A stretch of 64,000 nt of DNA from Gracilaria gracilis (lineage: Eukaryota; Rhodophyta; Florideophyceae; Gracilariales; Gracilariaceae): assembly GCA_030374805.1 (NCBI GenBank), contig JARGSG010000207.1:1-64000 (forward strand), read 5' to 3'. The notes under the pieces are model-generated. The model ran no database searches and was not told where the DNA came from. It saw only the letters and a program-made list of their open reading frames with translations. Numbering within the stretch: the stretch's first letter is position 1; each line of letters starts with the position of its first letter. A program made the translations under genes and the position numbers. This document shows positions 24,501 through 34,622 of this stretch, piece after piece.

Positions 24501-24999
24501 TGGATCTCTGAACTTGAATGGCTTTGTGGACTCAGACTATGCTGGTGACACTACTGATCGTAAGTCAATGTCCGGATATGTGATCAAACTGGGATCGGCC
24601 ACTTGCTTCTTCGGTGCAAGAAAGCAAGCATCGATTGCGCTCTCCACTGGAGAAGCGGAGTACTACGCGTTGACCATGGCTGCTCAAGAGGTTATCTGGA
24701 TATCGCGAGTGCTTCGGGAGAGCGGCTTTGATGTGAACGAGAAGGTCCCCATTCGCTCGGACAATCAATGTGCCATTGATTGGGCTGCTGGTGAGCGATG
24801 CCCTTCTGGACGTGCCAAACATATTGACTTGAAGCTTCATTTCATCAGACATATGGTGAAGGACAATGTCATTGCAGTGGACTATGTTCCTAGTGAGCTA
24901 AACGATGCTGATATCTTAACCAAACCGCTGAGCCCTGCAAGAATATTTGCAATTAGGAAACGAATTGGACTTGCACAGGGACTCGGGGAGGAGTGTTGA
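21574..24999 (+). CDS. pol: Copia A pol polyprotein (protease-integrase-RT-RNase H), retroelement
   Basis: A 1141-residue open frame in the copia order. The aspartic protease has DSGAT near residue 67. An HHCC zinc motif (LWHRRLAH ... CRPCRLGKAHK) lies near residues 205-250, followed by the integrase core with HSDILGP, HSDNAEEY and the E of HNAIAERINR. Reverse transcriptase has VDVKTAFLNG and YVDD near residue 812. RNase H has DSDYAGD, GEAEYYAL, SDNQCAIDW and AKHIDLKLHF. It ends with TGA just inside the 3' LTR. The start given is the first ATG after the zinc knuckle; in life it would be made as part of a gag-pol precursor. It looks whole. Confidence 0.93.
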   Translation: MNPDNPDNHYSKSILDKLKVRSKDKPGSSKPSTRSSGKSSKIEIAGMSVEKSTVLPPAERVMDTYADSGATSHFFFSKSIFVPSSLHEVNERTILLADKSTVTATQRGDVILPFENANLRLTDALLVPDLEYNLVSVGRMADKGIESFFRARDVRLTHVDGFVIGCGQRDKRSGLYTLPDPLTKVNSRHALSARDNDLAQLWHRRLAHINPRDLQVVHKYANGMPKLAQMEEVCRPCRLGKAHKLPFLGKFDRATGVGDIVHSDILGPLLPSFPDHFQYATAFIDEHSRYALIGFIVHRSELAEVYAAVAQKLQQLGGAQIAKVHSDNAEEYIALQENSANGLQGTSFSPPYTPEHNAIAERINRTMEEAARALLLQANLPECLWPYALKHVIYVRNRVPHSTTGSTPYFLVTDSTPSLKNVRVFGCAAYVLKMNPDTKFESRALEGVYLQTLEHGVYDVLVTDEDEIPRIIKSRHVTFDESSFPGASYLTGYMDDEIASDEDFSCNSECKSDSEHSGEICIDEVVDDDVGSELQESHTPELHTDRTGEADDVDNNELTGSEGENDNQDESTTEEPNEPTGSQPESRYPRRTRRAPTRWWNMAGAATSQTVEVTTSDEPTLKEAMSASPLEKSLWETAIEEELPSLESKGTWVPDHSPASQPLPTHIVLKVKRDADGSVERFKARVVAGGNHQTFGQDYMETYAPVVSFNLVRMFLYLTLCLQMFVAQVDVKTAFLNGELKEDVWVTSPRGVPWLKPCCYKLVKAMYGLKQAQLAWHTKFSQDLKDLGFEELPSAPCVFRRRIGHNAYVYILVYVDDLLVFAPTAAQRSSLLEELKGLYELRVQDRVSFYLGVELTWAIDSEGQLTGLKLGQPLYIEGVLRRFGLHNAKPAPSPMVESFFSSLAAEENKTAKDVQLYQQMIGSLLYLALRTRLDILAPVLILARFQNAPTAYCHRAAKRVLRYLRGTCGHGLLYRAGSLNLNGFVDSDYAGDTTDRKSMSGYVIKLGSATCFFGARKQASIALSTGEAEYYALTMAAQEVIWISRVLRESGFDVNEKVPIRSDNQCAIDWAAGERCPSGRAKHIDLKLHFIRHMVKDNVIAVDYVPSELNDADILTKPLSPARIFAIRKRIGLAQGLGEEC
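24985..24993 (+). other. Copia A polypurine tract
   Basis: GGGGAGGAG immediately before the 3' LTR, in the position where plus-strand DNA synthesis is primed. Confidence 0.75.
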
Positions 25000-25707
25000 T
25001 GTTGGGACATGGTCGAGTGCCTGTCAGTCCCTCAGGTTGGTCTCGGACTACTTGGAAGCAAAGTTGCAGGGGACGATGGGCACTTTTGGGCACCCTCTTC
25101 GCAAAAGCGCATATGCGCCTCTGCTCAACCCCAACGTGAAACGGCAATATGATTGGCTACTGCAAATGTCCTTGTGCAACGTGGTGTCTACAAGTGCCAT
25201 GGATTGTATGGAGAGTTATGGTGGCATGGGCCAAGTGGAGCTCTGTGATTGGGCGAGGCTTAGAGTAGTAGACTAACTATGCAGATAGCGAGGATGTGCG
25301 TTTCTAGGCTGGAATGGGCGGTTTTGCATGCAATATGCGATTCTGGGCTGCGCAAGGCGGTTGTAGTGCCGCCATGCAAATTGATGATTTTTTAGATCTG
25401 GTTCTGAATCAAAGGACTGGCAATGGATTTGTAGTGTTGATTGATTTAGTTATTTGAAATTGTTGTACTCTAGTTTGCGCGCGCTTTCCGTGTACAACTG
25501 TACACACGTGCAACTTGTAACGACCGCCGTCGTCGCTTGCTGCGACGACGGTGAAGCGCACACTAGGGTATTTGTAGGTTGCGATCGACGACCCTCGAGT
25601 AAACGGGTCGACCCAAGGCCGTCAACCTTCACTTGTTTTACTTTCTCTTTCTTCCATATCCATCTCTACTTACTTCCCTTTCTACCCTACCTGCGTGCGT
25701 AACGTTA
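24994..25707 (+). repeat. Copia A 3' LTR
   Basis: 714 bp with the same ends as the 5' LTR and about six substitutions. Confidence 0.9.
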
Positions 25708-26813
25708 AAGAAGACATTGCAATGGCTATCTTATGTGGACTTCCGGAACGTTTGAGCACCTCATTGTCGCTATCGACACCACGATCGCAGATCGCGAGCT
25801 CAGTTTGGAGTTCGTGAAGAGTCGTTTGCTGCAAGAAGAGCAGCGAATGAATGATCGTACCAAGGAGGAATCCGGAAGTGACGCAGCTTTGGTCGGGCGT
25901 CAGAGGTCATTGAAGTCAATTATATGTTACTATTGTGGCAAGAAGGGTCATATCCAAAAGAACTGTTACAAGAGACAACGTGATGGGACTAACAAGAATC
26001 AGGTCGATGCTGCTCACCCCAGTGTGAATACCGGGCTCAGCTGCGAGCTTGGTGCGAGTGGCGACGATTCTGACTTTGTTTGTCTCATTGCGACAGGTAC
26101 CGATAAGGCTACTAACAGTGACTGGATTATTGACTCTGGTGCGACTGCACACATGACATATGATGACTCGATGTTCCAAACGTATGAGAGCAAGGTGTCC
26201 TCTGGCGTGAGTATCGGCAATGATTCCAAACTAGAGTCTGTGGGTCGCGGTAGCGTGGAGCTTGATCTGACTGTGGAAGGCGCCAAACGTAAGTGCAAAC
26301 TGAAACAGGTGGTGCACGTGCCATCCTTACGGTACCACCTGCTTTCAGTGTCAGCGATCTGTGATCTGGGCTGCAAGGTACAGGCGATCACTGTGATTAG
26401 TGTGGGTGCACTAATAGTGTGAACGCGACATTTAGTGTGGTCCGCACTAATTCATGTACAGCGATAAACAATGCTCACACAAATAGTGTGGATGACAAGT
26501 CATTCAAACCCATTTGGGAGGGAAATACAAATGGTTCTTGACGTTTGTGGGTCGCGTCTATCCAGTCCATCGAACATCTGCCTCGCGTCACGAGACTTTT
26601 ACCAATGTCCCTAAACGCCTCTCCGATCGTCAATGCGTTTGCATGTGCAAGTCAGAGAACAAATGACGCCACTGCAGATATTGATGAGATAACGCCCTCT
26701 ATGACCACCGCCCTAGTGCCAAACAGCGTACAACAGCCTCAAGAACCAACAAGCGAACCTATCAGCACACCCCGTCAAGCACAAATTGTGCTAACGCAAG
26801 AATTGCGAAGTGG

Positions 26814-27920
26814 ATGATAGAAAAAGCCAGTGCCGAAGGCCAAAAGCACATCGCCACTAAAGCAGTGCAAAACTTTCCGCATTTCTTTCGAGGCAAATAT
26901 AAGGCCAACGTCCAGAGACCAAGCCGGTACTGGAAGCTAAGGAACACACTAATCATTGGTCACGACAGAGTTTCAAGGTCTAACAAGTTCTCGTTTGTAA
27001 AGCACACCAAGACCGGATTAAAGCGGCACTATTGTAAAACCGCATCTGGTAGGAGGCGACGAGTAACTCCCTGGGTTCAAGCGTTACAGCAGGGCCTTAT
27101 GGACGAATTTAATCGTATGAGAAAAGCAGGAGTCAAGTTTAACACACGTTTATTGCGGCGACTCAGTCTCAGACTAATCGCCAACAAGAGCAACGGACCA
27201 TATCATTCTAATATGATAGATGCGAGGACAGGTTCATTCATAAAGGACCTCATAAAGCCACGGTGGATACAGACGTTCATGGAGAGGAAGCACATCGTAA
27301 GTCGATCTCAATGCGGAAAACTGATGGTTTCGCCATCAAATCAAGAACACGTAGAGAGGGAGGTGGCGTTCCACCTCGGTGAACTTGCTCGCGAGTTTTG
27401 TTCTAATTCATTGAAGGAAGAAGATGTGTTCAATGCGGACGAAACGCATTTTTGTATCAATATGGACGACCACAAGACCTTGGCCCTCATTGGCGACAAA
27501 AGTGTGAGGTATGCAGACGTAGTATCTGGCGATGACGGGATGACTATGACGGTGTTCATATCTGGAGGAGCGACCGCGCGATTGGAGATTCCCATGTTAA
27601 TCTTTAAGAATGCTGACAAGCATTACCCTATCCGTGGTTTGCCTGACAACGTTGCCGGGGTCGTTTACAGAACAGGACCAAAGGCCTGGATGGACAAACG
27701 TGTGTTTCTTGAATGGGTGCGAGAGAGAAGAATTTTTGGTCCTCTACCGAACGGCAGGAAACGTGTGATATACCTTGATAATGTTAATACACATGACCTG
27801 ACGGAGGAGGTTAAAATCGCCTTAGCGCAAAGTAACACTGAGATACGCTTCTTCCCATGCAACGCAACGCATTTGGTACAACCACGGGATAGCTTTGTTA
27901 TACAGAAGCTAAAAACGTAG
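26814..27920 (+). CDS. pogo/Tigger-like DDE transposase, probably C-terminally shortened
   Basis: A 368-residue frame. An N-terminal region (about 20-180) resembles the helix-turn-helix DNA-binding part of pogo-like transposases. The DDE_1 catalytic core has VFNADETHF (first Asp ~209), VIYLDNVNTH (second Asp ~321) and CNATHLVQPRD (third Asp ~358), giving DD36D. The frame closes at TAG soon after QPRD, whereas family members usually continue. A related stretch at 28049-28237 (61 codons, RWEERQLFPELQ) in another frame is likely the displaced C-terminus. The catalytic triad is intact, but the protein is probably not full length. Confidence 0.85.
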   Translation: MIEKASAEGQKHIATKAVQNFPHFFRGKYKANVQRPSRYWKLRNTLIIGHDRVSRSNKFSFVKHTKTGLKRHYCKTASGRRRRVTPWVQALQQGLMDEFNRMRKAGVKFNTRLLRRLSLRLIANKSNGPYHSNMIDARTGSFIKDLIKPRWIQTFMERKHIVSRSQCGKLMVSPSNQEHVEREVAFHLGELAREFCSNSLKEEDVFNADETHFCINMDDHKTLALIGDKSVRYADVVSGDDGMTMTVFISGGATARLEIPMLIFKNADKHYPIRGLPDNVAGVVYRTGPKAWMDKRVFLEWVRERRIFGPLPNGRKRVIYLDNVNTHDLTEEVKIALAQSNTEIRFFPCNATHLVQPRDSFVIQKLKT

Positions 27921-28253
27921 TGAAGGAACGAATGGTATGACTTCAAAATGGGCTTGCTCGACAAGGGCTTGTGGTGTAATGGAGCGAGGGGTTCAGGGAA
28001 TTTTAGTTACCCTGGAAACGGCACTTCTTAAAGCTGGCGGCTGCGTCAGTGAGAGCTGTTAGTAATCAACGTGATGCGGACGGCGTTACATATGCCCGGA
28101 AGGCTATGATTAGGTGCGAAATGGCACTTAATCTTAATGGTCGATGGGAAGAGCGACAGCTCTTCCCGGAACTGCAGGGTATTGTTTGCAAGTATCGAGC
28201 AAACTTTGACGGCCAGGTTGTTGGCGCGAGCTCATGAGGTGGGGGTTCTGATA

Positions 28254-28419
28254 CCCACACTATTGTGGTGAGCGGAAATTAGTGTGGTCCACAGTAATAA
28301 ACCCATAACCTATTTAGTGTGGGTACGTAAATAGTGTGGTCCACACTAATTCTTGTGAAGGGCTCGAAAATGAGTGATTCAGAATTAGTGTGGACCACAC
28401 TAATCACAGTGATCGCCTG
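28254..28419. repeat. Subterminal repeats and right inverted repeat of the pogo-type element
   Basis: At least four copies of the TAGTGTGG/CCACACTA motif within 166 bp, ending in the right terminal inverted repeat (28401-28419). The left counterpart is at 26381-26496. Confidence 0.75.
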
Positions 28420-29525
28420 TAGTGTTTGAAAGAGAGAAGGTATGTGTTTACAAAGGGTCGAAAGTGGTTGCCTCCGGGTGCCGTTTTAAAGGCCTGTACT
28501 ACCTTCGCACTGCAGCAGAACAGCGTACAGATGTGGACAGCGCCCTTGTGTCAGATCTGTCTCTTTGGCATGCTCGAATGGCTCATGTGAATGTGAAAGT
28601 CATTAAGCAGATGGCTCGCAATGAGGTTGTATCAGGGCTGAATATAGATTTGGCACAGAAGCTGGATGTGTGTGGCTCGTGTGTAGTAGGAACGGCCACC
28701 CGTGCTCCGACTCCCAAGCAAGGGGGGACCGAGCAGAACACGTACTGGACCTTGTCCACTTGGACGTTTCAGGTCCAGTAAGTGTGAAATCCTTGGGAGG
28801 CTCGCACTACTTTGTCACATTCATCGACGACCACAGCAGGTATTGCTTCTTGTACATGCTCAAAACCAAAGATGAGGTGTTCCAAATGTTCATGAGGTGG
28901 CTCAAGTTTGTGGAAAACCAGACTGGACAAAAGTTGAAAACCAATCACCGCACGTGAGAGTGTGCTACGTGCATTGCGCACTGACAACGGTGGTGAGTAT
29001 CTGTCCTATCGTTTCCGCAAAGAACTCGAGCGCCAAGGTATTGAACATCAGCGAACAGTGCCGTACAATCCACAGCAGAATGGGCTTGCCGAAAGGTTCA
29101 ACCGAACACTCATGGACTTGGTCAGATCGATGTTGCACCACAAACAACTGCCAAAGAAATTTTGGGCTGAAGCCTTGAACGTAGCAGTGTATGTACACAA
29201 CAGAGTGACCTGCAAAGCCCTTTCTAGTAACTCGACTCCATTCGAGCTGTGGCATGGTCAGAAGCCTGATGTAAGCAATCTGCGTGTGTTTGGGAGCCGA
29301 TGCTGGTACAAAGTTGTGGATCACAAGCTGAAGAAGCTGGAGGACAGAGCAAAGGAAGCCATCTTCATTGGGTACACTTCTGGGTCCCACGGGTAAAAGT
29401 TGTGGGATGGTAAGAAGATAAAGGTGATTGTGTCAAGAGATGTGAGGTTTGACGAGTCTTCGGGCTTAGAAGACCATGAGAACTTTGAGGAAGAGGACTA
29501 TGCTGACATGGAGTTGAGTGACATG

Positions 29526-29651
29526 GTTGATGGAGGTTATAGCTGGAAAGGGAAGGTTGATGCAAAGGGAAGTTGGGGATATGCAAAGGAAGTTCGCCAG
29601 CTCTGGCTCGGATTTACTTGAAGTTGCTTCTTTCACAACTTATATAGCACT
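29526..29651 (-). repeat. Fragment of a C/D-family LTR
   Basis: About 125 bp homologous to 2820-2925 of the D LTR and to 35200-35300 of the C LTR, including the TATA-box complement near 29640. In minus sense it is the TATA-to-U5 end. It lies between truncated Copia C and truncated Copia B, and opposes Copia C in orientation, so it belongs to another element. Confidence 0.75.
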
Positions 29652-30856
29652 CGAAGCATTCCTTCGATATACAACGGCTGTGCAAGTTGCATCCCAGTTA
29701 AACAACCATCGTCGTCTATGCTCCAAGTGAGTTCCACACCCAGGTAGAGAGTTACTTTGTTCTCAACACGGATCTCGTACAGGCTCCGAAGCTCCTCCAG
29801 GATCCCAGACCGTTCTTCTGCAGATGGAGTAAAGATTAGCAGATCGTCCACATACACAAGGATGTACGCGTAGCCTTTGTGTTTACTGGCTCGCCGAAAC
29901 ACACAATGAGCACTCGGCAACTCTTCAAATCCAATGGCTCGCAGATCGCCCGTCAACTTGGTGTGCCAGGCTAGATGTGCTTGCTTTAGCCCGTACATTG
30001 CCTTTTGAAGCTTATAGCATCGTGAGCCAATTCCAGAAACACCGCGTGGTGACATTACCCAAATATCCTCGTCGAGATCGCCGTTGAGGAATGCAGTCTT
30101 CACATCCACCTGAGCAATATACATCTGCAAGCATAGAGTCAAGTAGAGGAAGAAACGTACTATGCCAAACGAAACCACTGGAGCATACGTTTCCATGTAG
30201 TTCTCACCAAAGGTTTGGTGATTACCACCGGCCACGACTCGAGCTTTGAAGCGTTCCACCGAACCATCTGCATTACGCTTGACCTTGAGCACAATGTGCG
30301 TGGGCAGTGGTTGTTGCGATGGAGACTTGTCCTCTTTCCAAGTATTCTTTGACTCCAGTGATGCAGGTTCATCTTCAATGGCTGCTCGCCATAAGCTCTG
30401 CTCGATGGGCGTCGCGGACATTGCTTCCTTCAGCGTAGGTTCATCATTTGTGGTAACCTGAACTACAGATATGGTTGCAGACGCAGCCATGTACCACCTC
30501 CGGGGTGCACGACGCGTGCGTTGCGGGTATCGTGGTGGTTCGGTAGAGTCGTCCGTGTCACCATTGGGCTCGTGCGCTGTGTCGTTCGCAGGGTGGTGGT
30601 CACTTTCATCAGCAGAGCCATCACCTTCAGCATTGTCCACACCATCATCACTGCTTTCATTACTTGGTGTAGGTAATGCTTCTTCGGCAATTGGGCCAGA
30701 TTCATCATCGGGGCCACTCGTACTGTCACAAATGTCATCCACATTTACTTCGTCACCAGGATCATCTCGGTAAGAGCCGTCGGAGTCGGAGCATGGCGCA
30801 GCCTCAGAACTGTAGTCTGTGTCAGATGCACATTCATCCTCCATAAACTCCTCCAA
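29652..30856 (-). pseudogene. Copia B reverse transcriptase part
   Basis: An acidic linker (EDECASDTD...), the motif RYPQRTRRAPRRW, then RT with VDVKTAFLNG and YVDDLLIF. It ends before RNase H because the element is truncated there. Confidence 0.88.
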
Positions 30857-30901
30857 GTACTCGGCACAAGGGAATGAATTCTCATCAAATGTGACATGAC
30901 G

Positions 30902-33193
30902 TTAGTGCATGATGCGCGGTAGACCATCATCATCTCTGACAAGTACATCGAATACACCATGCTCAAGAGTCTGCAAGTACACCCCCTCAAGTGCACGAGA
31001 CTCGAACTTGGTTCCTTCGATCATCTTCAGTACGAAAGCTGCACATCCAAACACACAGGTGTGCTTCAATGTCGGCCTATTTCCCGTCATCAACGAGTAC
31101 GGAGTACTTCCAGTAGTTGAATGTGGAACACGGTTCCGCACAAACTGTACATGTTTCAACGCAAAGACCCACAAACATTCCGGTAGATTGGCCTGAATGA
31201 GCATAGCCCGAGCTGCTTCCTCCATAGTGCGATTGGTGCGCTCGGCTATGGCGTTGTGTTCCGGAGTGTACGGAGGTGGAGAGGAAGTGTCTTCAAATGC
31301 GTTTTCTGGATTATCTTGTGATGCAATGTATTCCTTAGCGCCATCCGAGTGCAGTTTCTTCACCGCCACTCCTCCAAGCTGCTTGAGCTTCTGCGCAACA
31401 CCATCATACACCTCACTGATTTGGCTGCGGTGTTTCATGAATCCAATGATAACATATCGCGAGTGGTCATCCACGAATGCTGACGCATACTTAAACCTGT
31501 CCGGAAACGATGTGGTGAGTGGACAGATGATGTCAGTGTGCACTTTGTCACCAACTGACGATTCACGACTAAATGAACCAGGAAACGGTAGTTTGTGCGC
31601 TTTTCCAAGACGGCATGACCGACAGACCTCCTCCATTTTCGCAAGACTTGGCACACCATCTGCATGTTTGTGAACAACTTGCAAGTCTCTGGGGTTCATA
31701 TGTGCAAGTCTTCGGTGCCATAGCTGTGACAAAGCAGTCATCGAGGCCTTCAATGCGCAATCCAAATCAACCTGGCTGGAAGTAAGAGCTCTTCCATGAG
31801 TGAAATGCGCTTCCGGTTCCGGCAAAGTGTACAGTCCGGAACGTTTATCGCGCTTTCCTGACCCAATGTGCAAACCATTGTCATGAATCAGACGAACTTC
31901 TGCAGAACGGAAACGTGACTCAATCTGTTTGTCGGCTAAGCAACCTACAGAAACCAAGTTGTACTCCATTGAAGGAACCAGGAGTGCATCACTCAGACGT
32001 AAATTCACATTCTCGAAAGGCAGAATCACATCTCCACGCTGAGTTGCAGACACACATGTCTTATCTGCAAGCTGTATAACACGCTCCTTCACATCATGCA
32101 GTGTACTGGGAATGAATGCGGAAGCAGAATGGAAGTAGTGCGAGGTCGCTCCACTATCTGCGTAAGTTTCCATGTCTCTTTGAGTGGGTGGTAGAACCGT
32201 TGCTTTCTCCATAGACATGCCAGCTATTTCGATCTTGGACGATTTGCCAGATGATTTTGAAGAGGTCTTCGGCTTATCTTTTGACTTCAATGTAAGCTTG
32301 TCCAGGATACTCTTCGGTAAATGGTTGTCCGGATTGTCTGGGTTCATGTAGCATCGGTCCTGACTGTGTCCATCACGATCACAAAAATCGCAGTGATGAC
32401 CATTGGTGCTACCAGCTGCCAGTGCACGATTAGTAGGAGCATCATCAGATTCATTTCCATCTCGATGATTTGCACTTGTAGAGGTACCAGACTGCCTTCC
32501 AGAACCTTTTCCTTTATTCTTCTTGCGACTGCGACTACGCCCAGAAGTTATATGACGTGCATTGTACTCATCGATAAGTGTGGTAGCAACATAATCCCAA
32601 GTCAGTTCGGATATTTCCTTGGTGCGCAACGCCACAGCGGTAGACTCCAAAGAACTTTGCGGATCAATAGAAGCCAAAAGCATAGGAGCCTTATGCGATT
32701 CCGGAATAGCGGCATCCTTGCCCATGCGATCCAACTGTGAGAACAATGCAGTGAGTTGATCGACATACTCAGACATGTTCTGTCCATTGTACGACATACG
32801 GAACAGTTGAGTCTGAACCGCGATCCGAGAAACCGTTCGATTAGATGCATAACGCGCATCAAGCATCTTGAGCATTCGTGCCGAATCATCATCCACGTCC
32901 ATTACCACACGTAGAGGAGCATCGCCAAGTGCACATATGATGATCCCACAGGCCTTCTCACGCTTAGACAATGTGCGAATGGCCTCTGCAGAAGATCCTT
33001 GACCATCCGTACCAGTGGTATCAGTGGATACAGACTGCTCAGCATCAGTGTTCACAACATTCCAGACACCTTTGATGCGACATGCGGCACGAAGACGATG
33101 CCGCCAGAGTGCGTAATCCTCACCGCGCTTGCCATGGAAGCGGGGAATCTTCACACCAGAGTTGGTTTCAGTTTCCTTTTCCGAGTCTGACAT
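30902..33193 (-). CDS. Copia B gag-protease-integrase part, retroelement
   Basis: Starts at the ATG at 33193 (MSDSE), as in Copia A. Gag core is followed by the zinc knuckle CDFCDRDGHSQDRC, protease DSGATSHY, pre-integrase LWHRRLAH with CRSCRLGKAHK, and the integrase core (HTDIICP, HSDGAKEY, HNAIAERTNR). This copy keeps an uninterrupted gag, unlike Copia A. Confidence 0.88.
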   Translation of the reverse strand: MSDSEKETETNSGVKIPRFHGKRGEDYALWRHRLRAACRIKGVWNVVNTDAEQSVSTDTTGTDGQGSSAEAIRTLSKREKACGIIICALGDAPLRVVMDVDDDSARMLKMLDARYASNRTVSRIAVQTQLFRMSYNGQNMSEYVDQLTALFSQLDRMGKDAAIPESHKAPMLLASIDPQSSLESTAVALRTKEISELTWDYVATTLIDEYNARHITSGRSRSRKKNKGKGSGRQSGTSTSANHRDGNESDDAPTNRALAAGSTNGHHCDFCDRDGHSQDRCYMNPDNPDNHLPKSILDKLTLKSKDKPKTSSKSSGKSSKIEIAGMSMEKATVLPPTQRDMETYADSGATSHYFHSASAFIPSTLHDVKERVIQLADKTCVSATQRGDVILPFENVNLRLSDALLVPSMEYNLVSVGCLADKQIESRFRSAEVRLIHDNGLHIGSGKRDKRSGLYTLPEPEAHFTHGRALTSSQVDLDCALKASMTALSQLWHRRLAHMNPRDLQVVHKHADGVPSLAKMEEVCRSCRLGKAHKLPFPGSFSRESSVGDKVHTDIICPLTTSFPDRFKYASAFVDDHSRYVIIGFMKHRSQISEVYDGVAQKLKQLGGVAVKKLHSDGAKEYIASQDNPENAFEDTSSPPPYTPEHNAIAERTNRTMEEAARAMLIQANLPECLWVFALKHVQFVRNRVPHSTTGSTPYSLMTGNRPTLKHTCVFGCAAFVLKMIEGTKFESRALEGVYLQTLEHGVFDVLVRDDDGLPRIMH

Positions 33194-33875
33194 TGTGAAA
33201 GACTCGTTCCGAATACAACCAGATCCAGGAAACCAAGTAGAAAACAGGAGAGAGAAACAAAAGTAACTTTTGACAAACAACAATATAAGCAGTGTGAGGG
33301 ACTCAATGCTTCTGTTACACAAAGAGGGTAGAGGCTGGAGTGGAGTACTCTCGACACTCAACAGGGAGGGCGCCAGCGGAGACCGTGTAACGAAGTCTAC
33401 AACGCTCGTCGGGACGCGTCCCGTACGCGATCACAGGCGGAGTTCGGGTACTCGACGCCTGGAGTATACTCACGGGTGAGACAGAACTCAAACCCGGAAA
33501 CAAGAAAGAAGAAGAAGAAAGAAGCAGCGGGTCCACTGGCAGGAGTTATCTAGCTCCGGTTACCCTAGAGGTCCGAACCTCTGATCCCTGGTTACTCTGT
33601 CCATGTGAGATGCGATATCTTCTTGACCTACCCTGCTCTGCGCACTTCAGAGCGAGGGGCTTTACAATCCGTACGAGACGTCCCAGGGAGGTTAATAGCC
33701 AAAGATATGCGTTCACCAGTTAGCCCCTGCTAGTCACTTGCGGGAAATCAGCGCGGTTCTACGCGCTCGCTCGCTCGCTCGCTCGCTCGCCCAATACGCG
33801 TACCTGTCGCAGAAAGGAAAACTTCTTAGAATCCAAATGAAAAGGTAGAAGAGCGTGACGTCTGCGAATAGTCGA
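33194..33875 (-). other. Copia B leader with (GCTC)n microsatellite
   Basis: Untranslated leader homologous to that of Copia A but without its 200-bp duplication. A tetranucleotide run of about seven GCTC units lies at 33763-33791. A T-arm-like hairpin AGAGG-TTCGGA-CCTCT is at about 33568-33585. Confidence 0.7.
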
Positions 33876-33893
33876 CGCTCTGGGCCCATAACC
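33876..33893 (-). other. Copia B primer-binding site
   Basis: The minus strand reads GGTTATGGGCCCAGAGCG directly after the LTR, identical to Copia A. Confidence 0.85.
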
Positions 33894-34622
33894 TTACGCA
33901 ACGAACGCAGGTTAGAGAAGGAAAGGGGAAAGTAGTGAAGAAGATGAGTAAGACAAACAAAGGGGGTAGGCCACCTTCTTCCCGAGTTTAATGATCAGGG
34001 CAGCGATCGCAACCTACAAATACTCTAGCGCGCGCCGCCGCCGTCGCAGCCAGCGACATAACTACACACGTTGTCAAAGTGTACACTTTGACAGCAAAAG
34101 GGCGCGCAAAACACAATACGAATTCAAACAACTAAATCAAATCGTGCCAAATCCAATGCCAACTCCATGATCCATATCTTGCTCTAAAAAATTGACAATT
34201 TCGGTCTGGCACAGCCAACACCCTCGCGCAGCTCAGAATCGCACATTCGCTCCAAAACCCTTCATAGTAGCCCAGAATCGCATACATTGCACAACCCCTC
34301 ACAATGGCCTATAATTACAGATACTCCGCTAACGCATAACTGGCCCCCACCTATAGGCTGCAGCAAATCACAGCGTACCACTTCTTCTATCTGCCCTTCT
34401 CGCTCCATACAACACGTTCCACTTGTGCAAACCAAGTTGCATGTAGCCATTTGCAGTAGCCAATCATATTGCAGTATCACGTTTGGTTCGCGGAGACACG
34501 CATATGCGCTTTTCTCATGAGGGTGCCCAAAAGTGCCCATGCTCCCCTGCAACTTTGTATTCCAAGTACTTGGAGCACCCTTGAGGGACTGACAGGCACT
34601 CGACCACATCCATACATCAACA
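33894..34622 (-). repeat. Copia B 5' LTR
   Basis: 729 bp in minus sense, from TGTTGATGTATGG to GTTGCGTAA. It abuts the C-family LTR at 34623 with no intervening base. Confidence 0.85.

Larger units (their letters stand above)
17929..25707 (+). mobile_element. Ty1/copia retrotransposon A
   Basis: A copia element with two 714-bp LTRs (17929-18642 and 24994-25707) that differ by roughly six bases (~1%), so it is young. It has an initiator-Met half-tRNA primer site (18643-18660), a ~1-kb leader, gag, one long pol frame and the purine tract GGGGAGGAG before the 3' LTR. Gag is split by two insertions (a 327-bp retroposon and a family B solo LTR), so the element is broken, while pol looks whole. 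The flanks (ATCTG left, AAGAA right) do not match, so one side has probably been rearranged since insertion. Confidence 0.92.
26381..28419 (+). mobile_element. Tc1/mariner-pogo type DNA transposon
   Basis: A 2039-bp element with terminal inverted repeats of about 26 bp (CAGGCGATCACTGTGATTA plus GTGTGG), flanked by TA on both sides (26379-26380 and 28420-28421). TA targets and a DDE_1-type transposase place it in the Tc1/mariner-pogo superfamily. Both ends carry extra copies of TTAGTGTGG, several forming the palindrome TTAGTGTGGTCCACACTAA (for example 28334-28352), probably transposase-binding sites. It is inserted between the protease and integrase parts of Copia C. Confidence 0.9.
25708..29525 (+). 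mobile_element. Ty1/copia element C, partial, interrupted by a DNA transposon
   Basis: It starts mid-gag directly after the Copia A LTR. Parts in order are gag core (LCGLPERFEHL), CCHC knuckle (CYYCGKKGHIQKNC, ~25928), protease DSGATAHM (~26130), then after the inserted transposon the pre-integrase HH motif (LWHARMAH) and integrase core (LDVSGPVS, RTDNGGEY, NGLAERFNR) to about 29.5 kb. RT, RNase H and both LTRs are missing. It is a different lineage from A and B (knuckle and protease surroundings differ). It is broken, with truncation at both ends, one insertion and at least one further interruption. Confidence 0.85.
29652..34622 (-). mobile_element. Ty1/copia retrotransposon B, 3'-truncated
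   Basis: Minus-sense copia element closely related to A. It has a 5' LTR at 33894-34622, a half-tRNA Met primer site at 33876-33893, a leader, gag-protease-integrase at 30902-33193 and RT at 29652-30856. Sequence stops shortly after the YVDD region (…QPLYIEG), where it meets the LTR fragment, so RNase H and the 3' LTR are absent. Broken: 3' truncation plus about one interruption in pol. Confidence 0.9.

Noticed and set aside
33763-33791. (GCTC)n run as a regulatory element
   Set aside because: A simple microsatellite in the Copia B leader, absent from Copia A.
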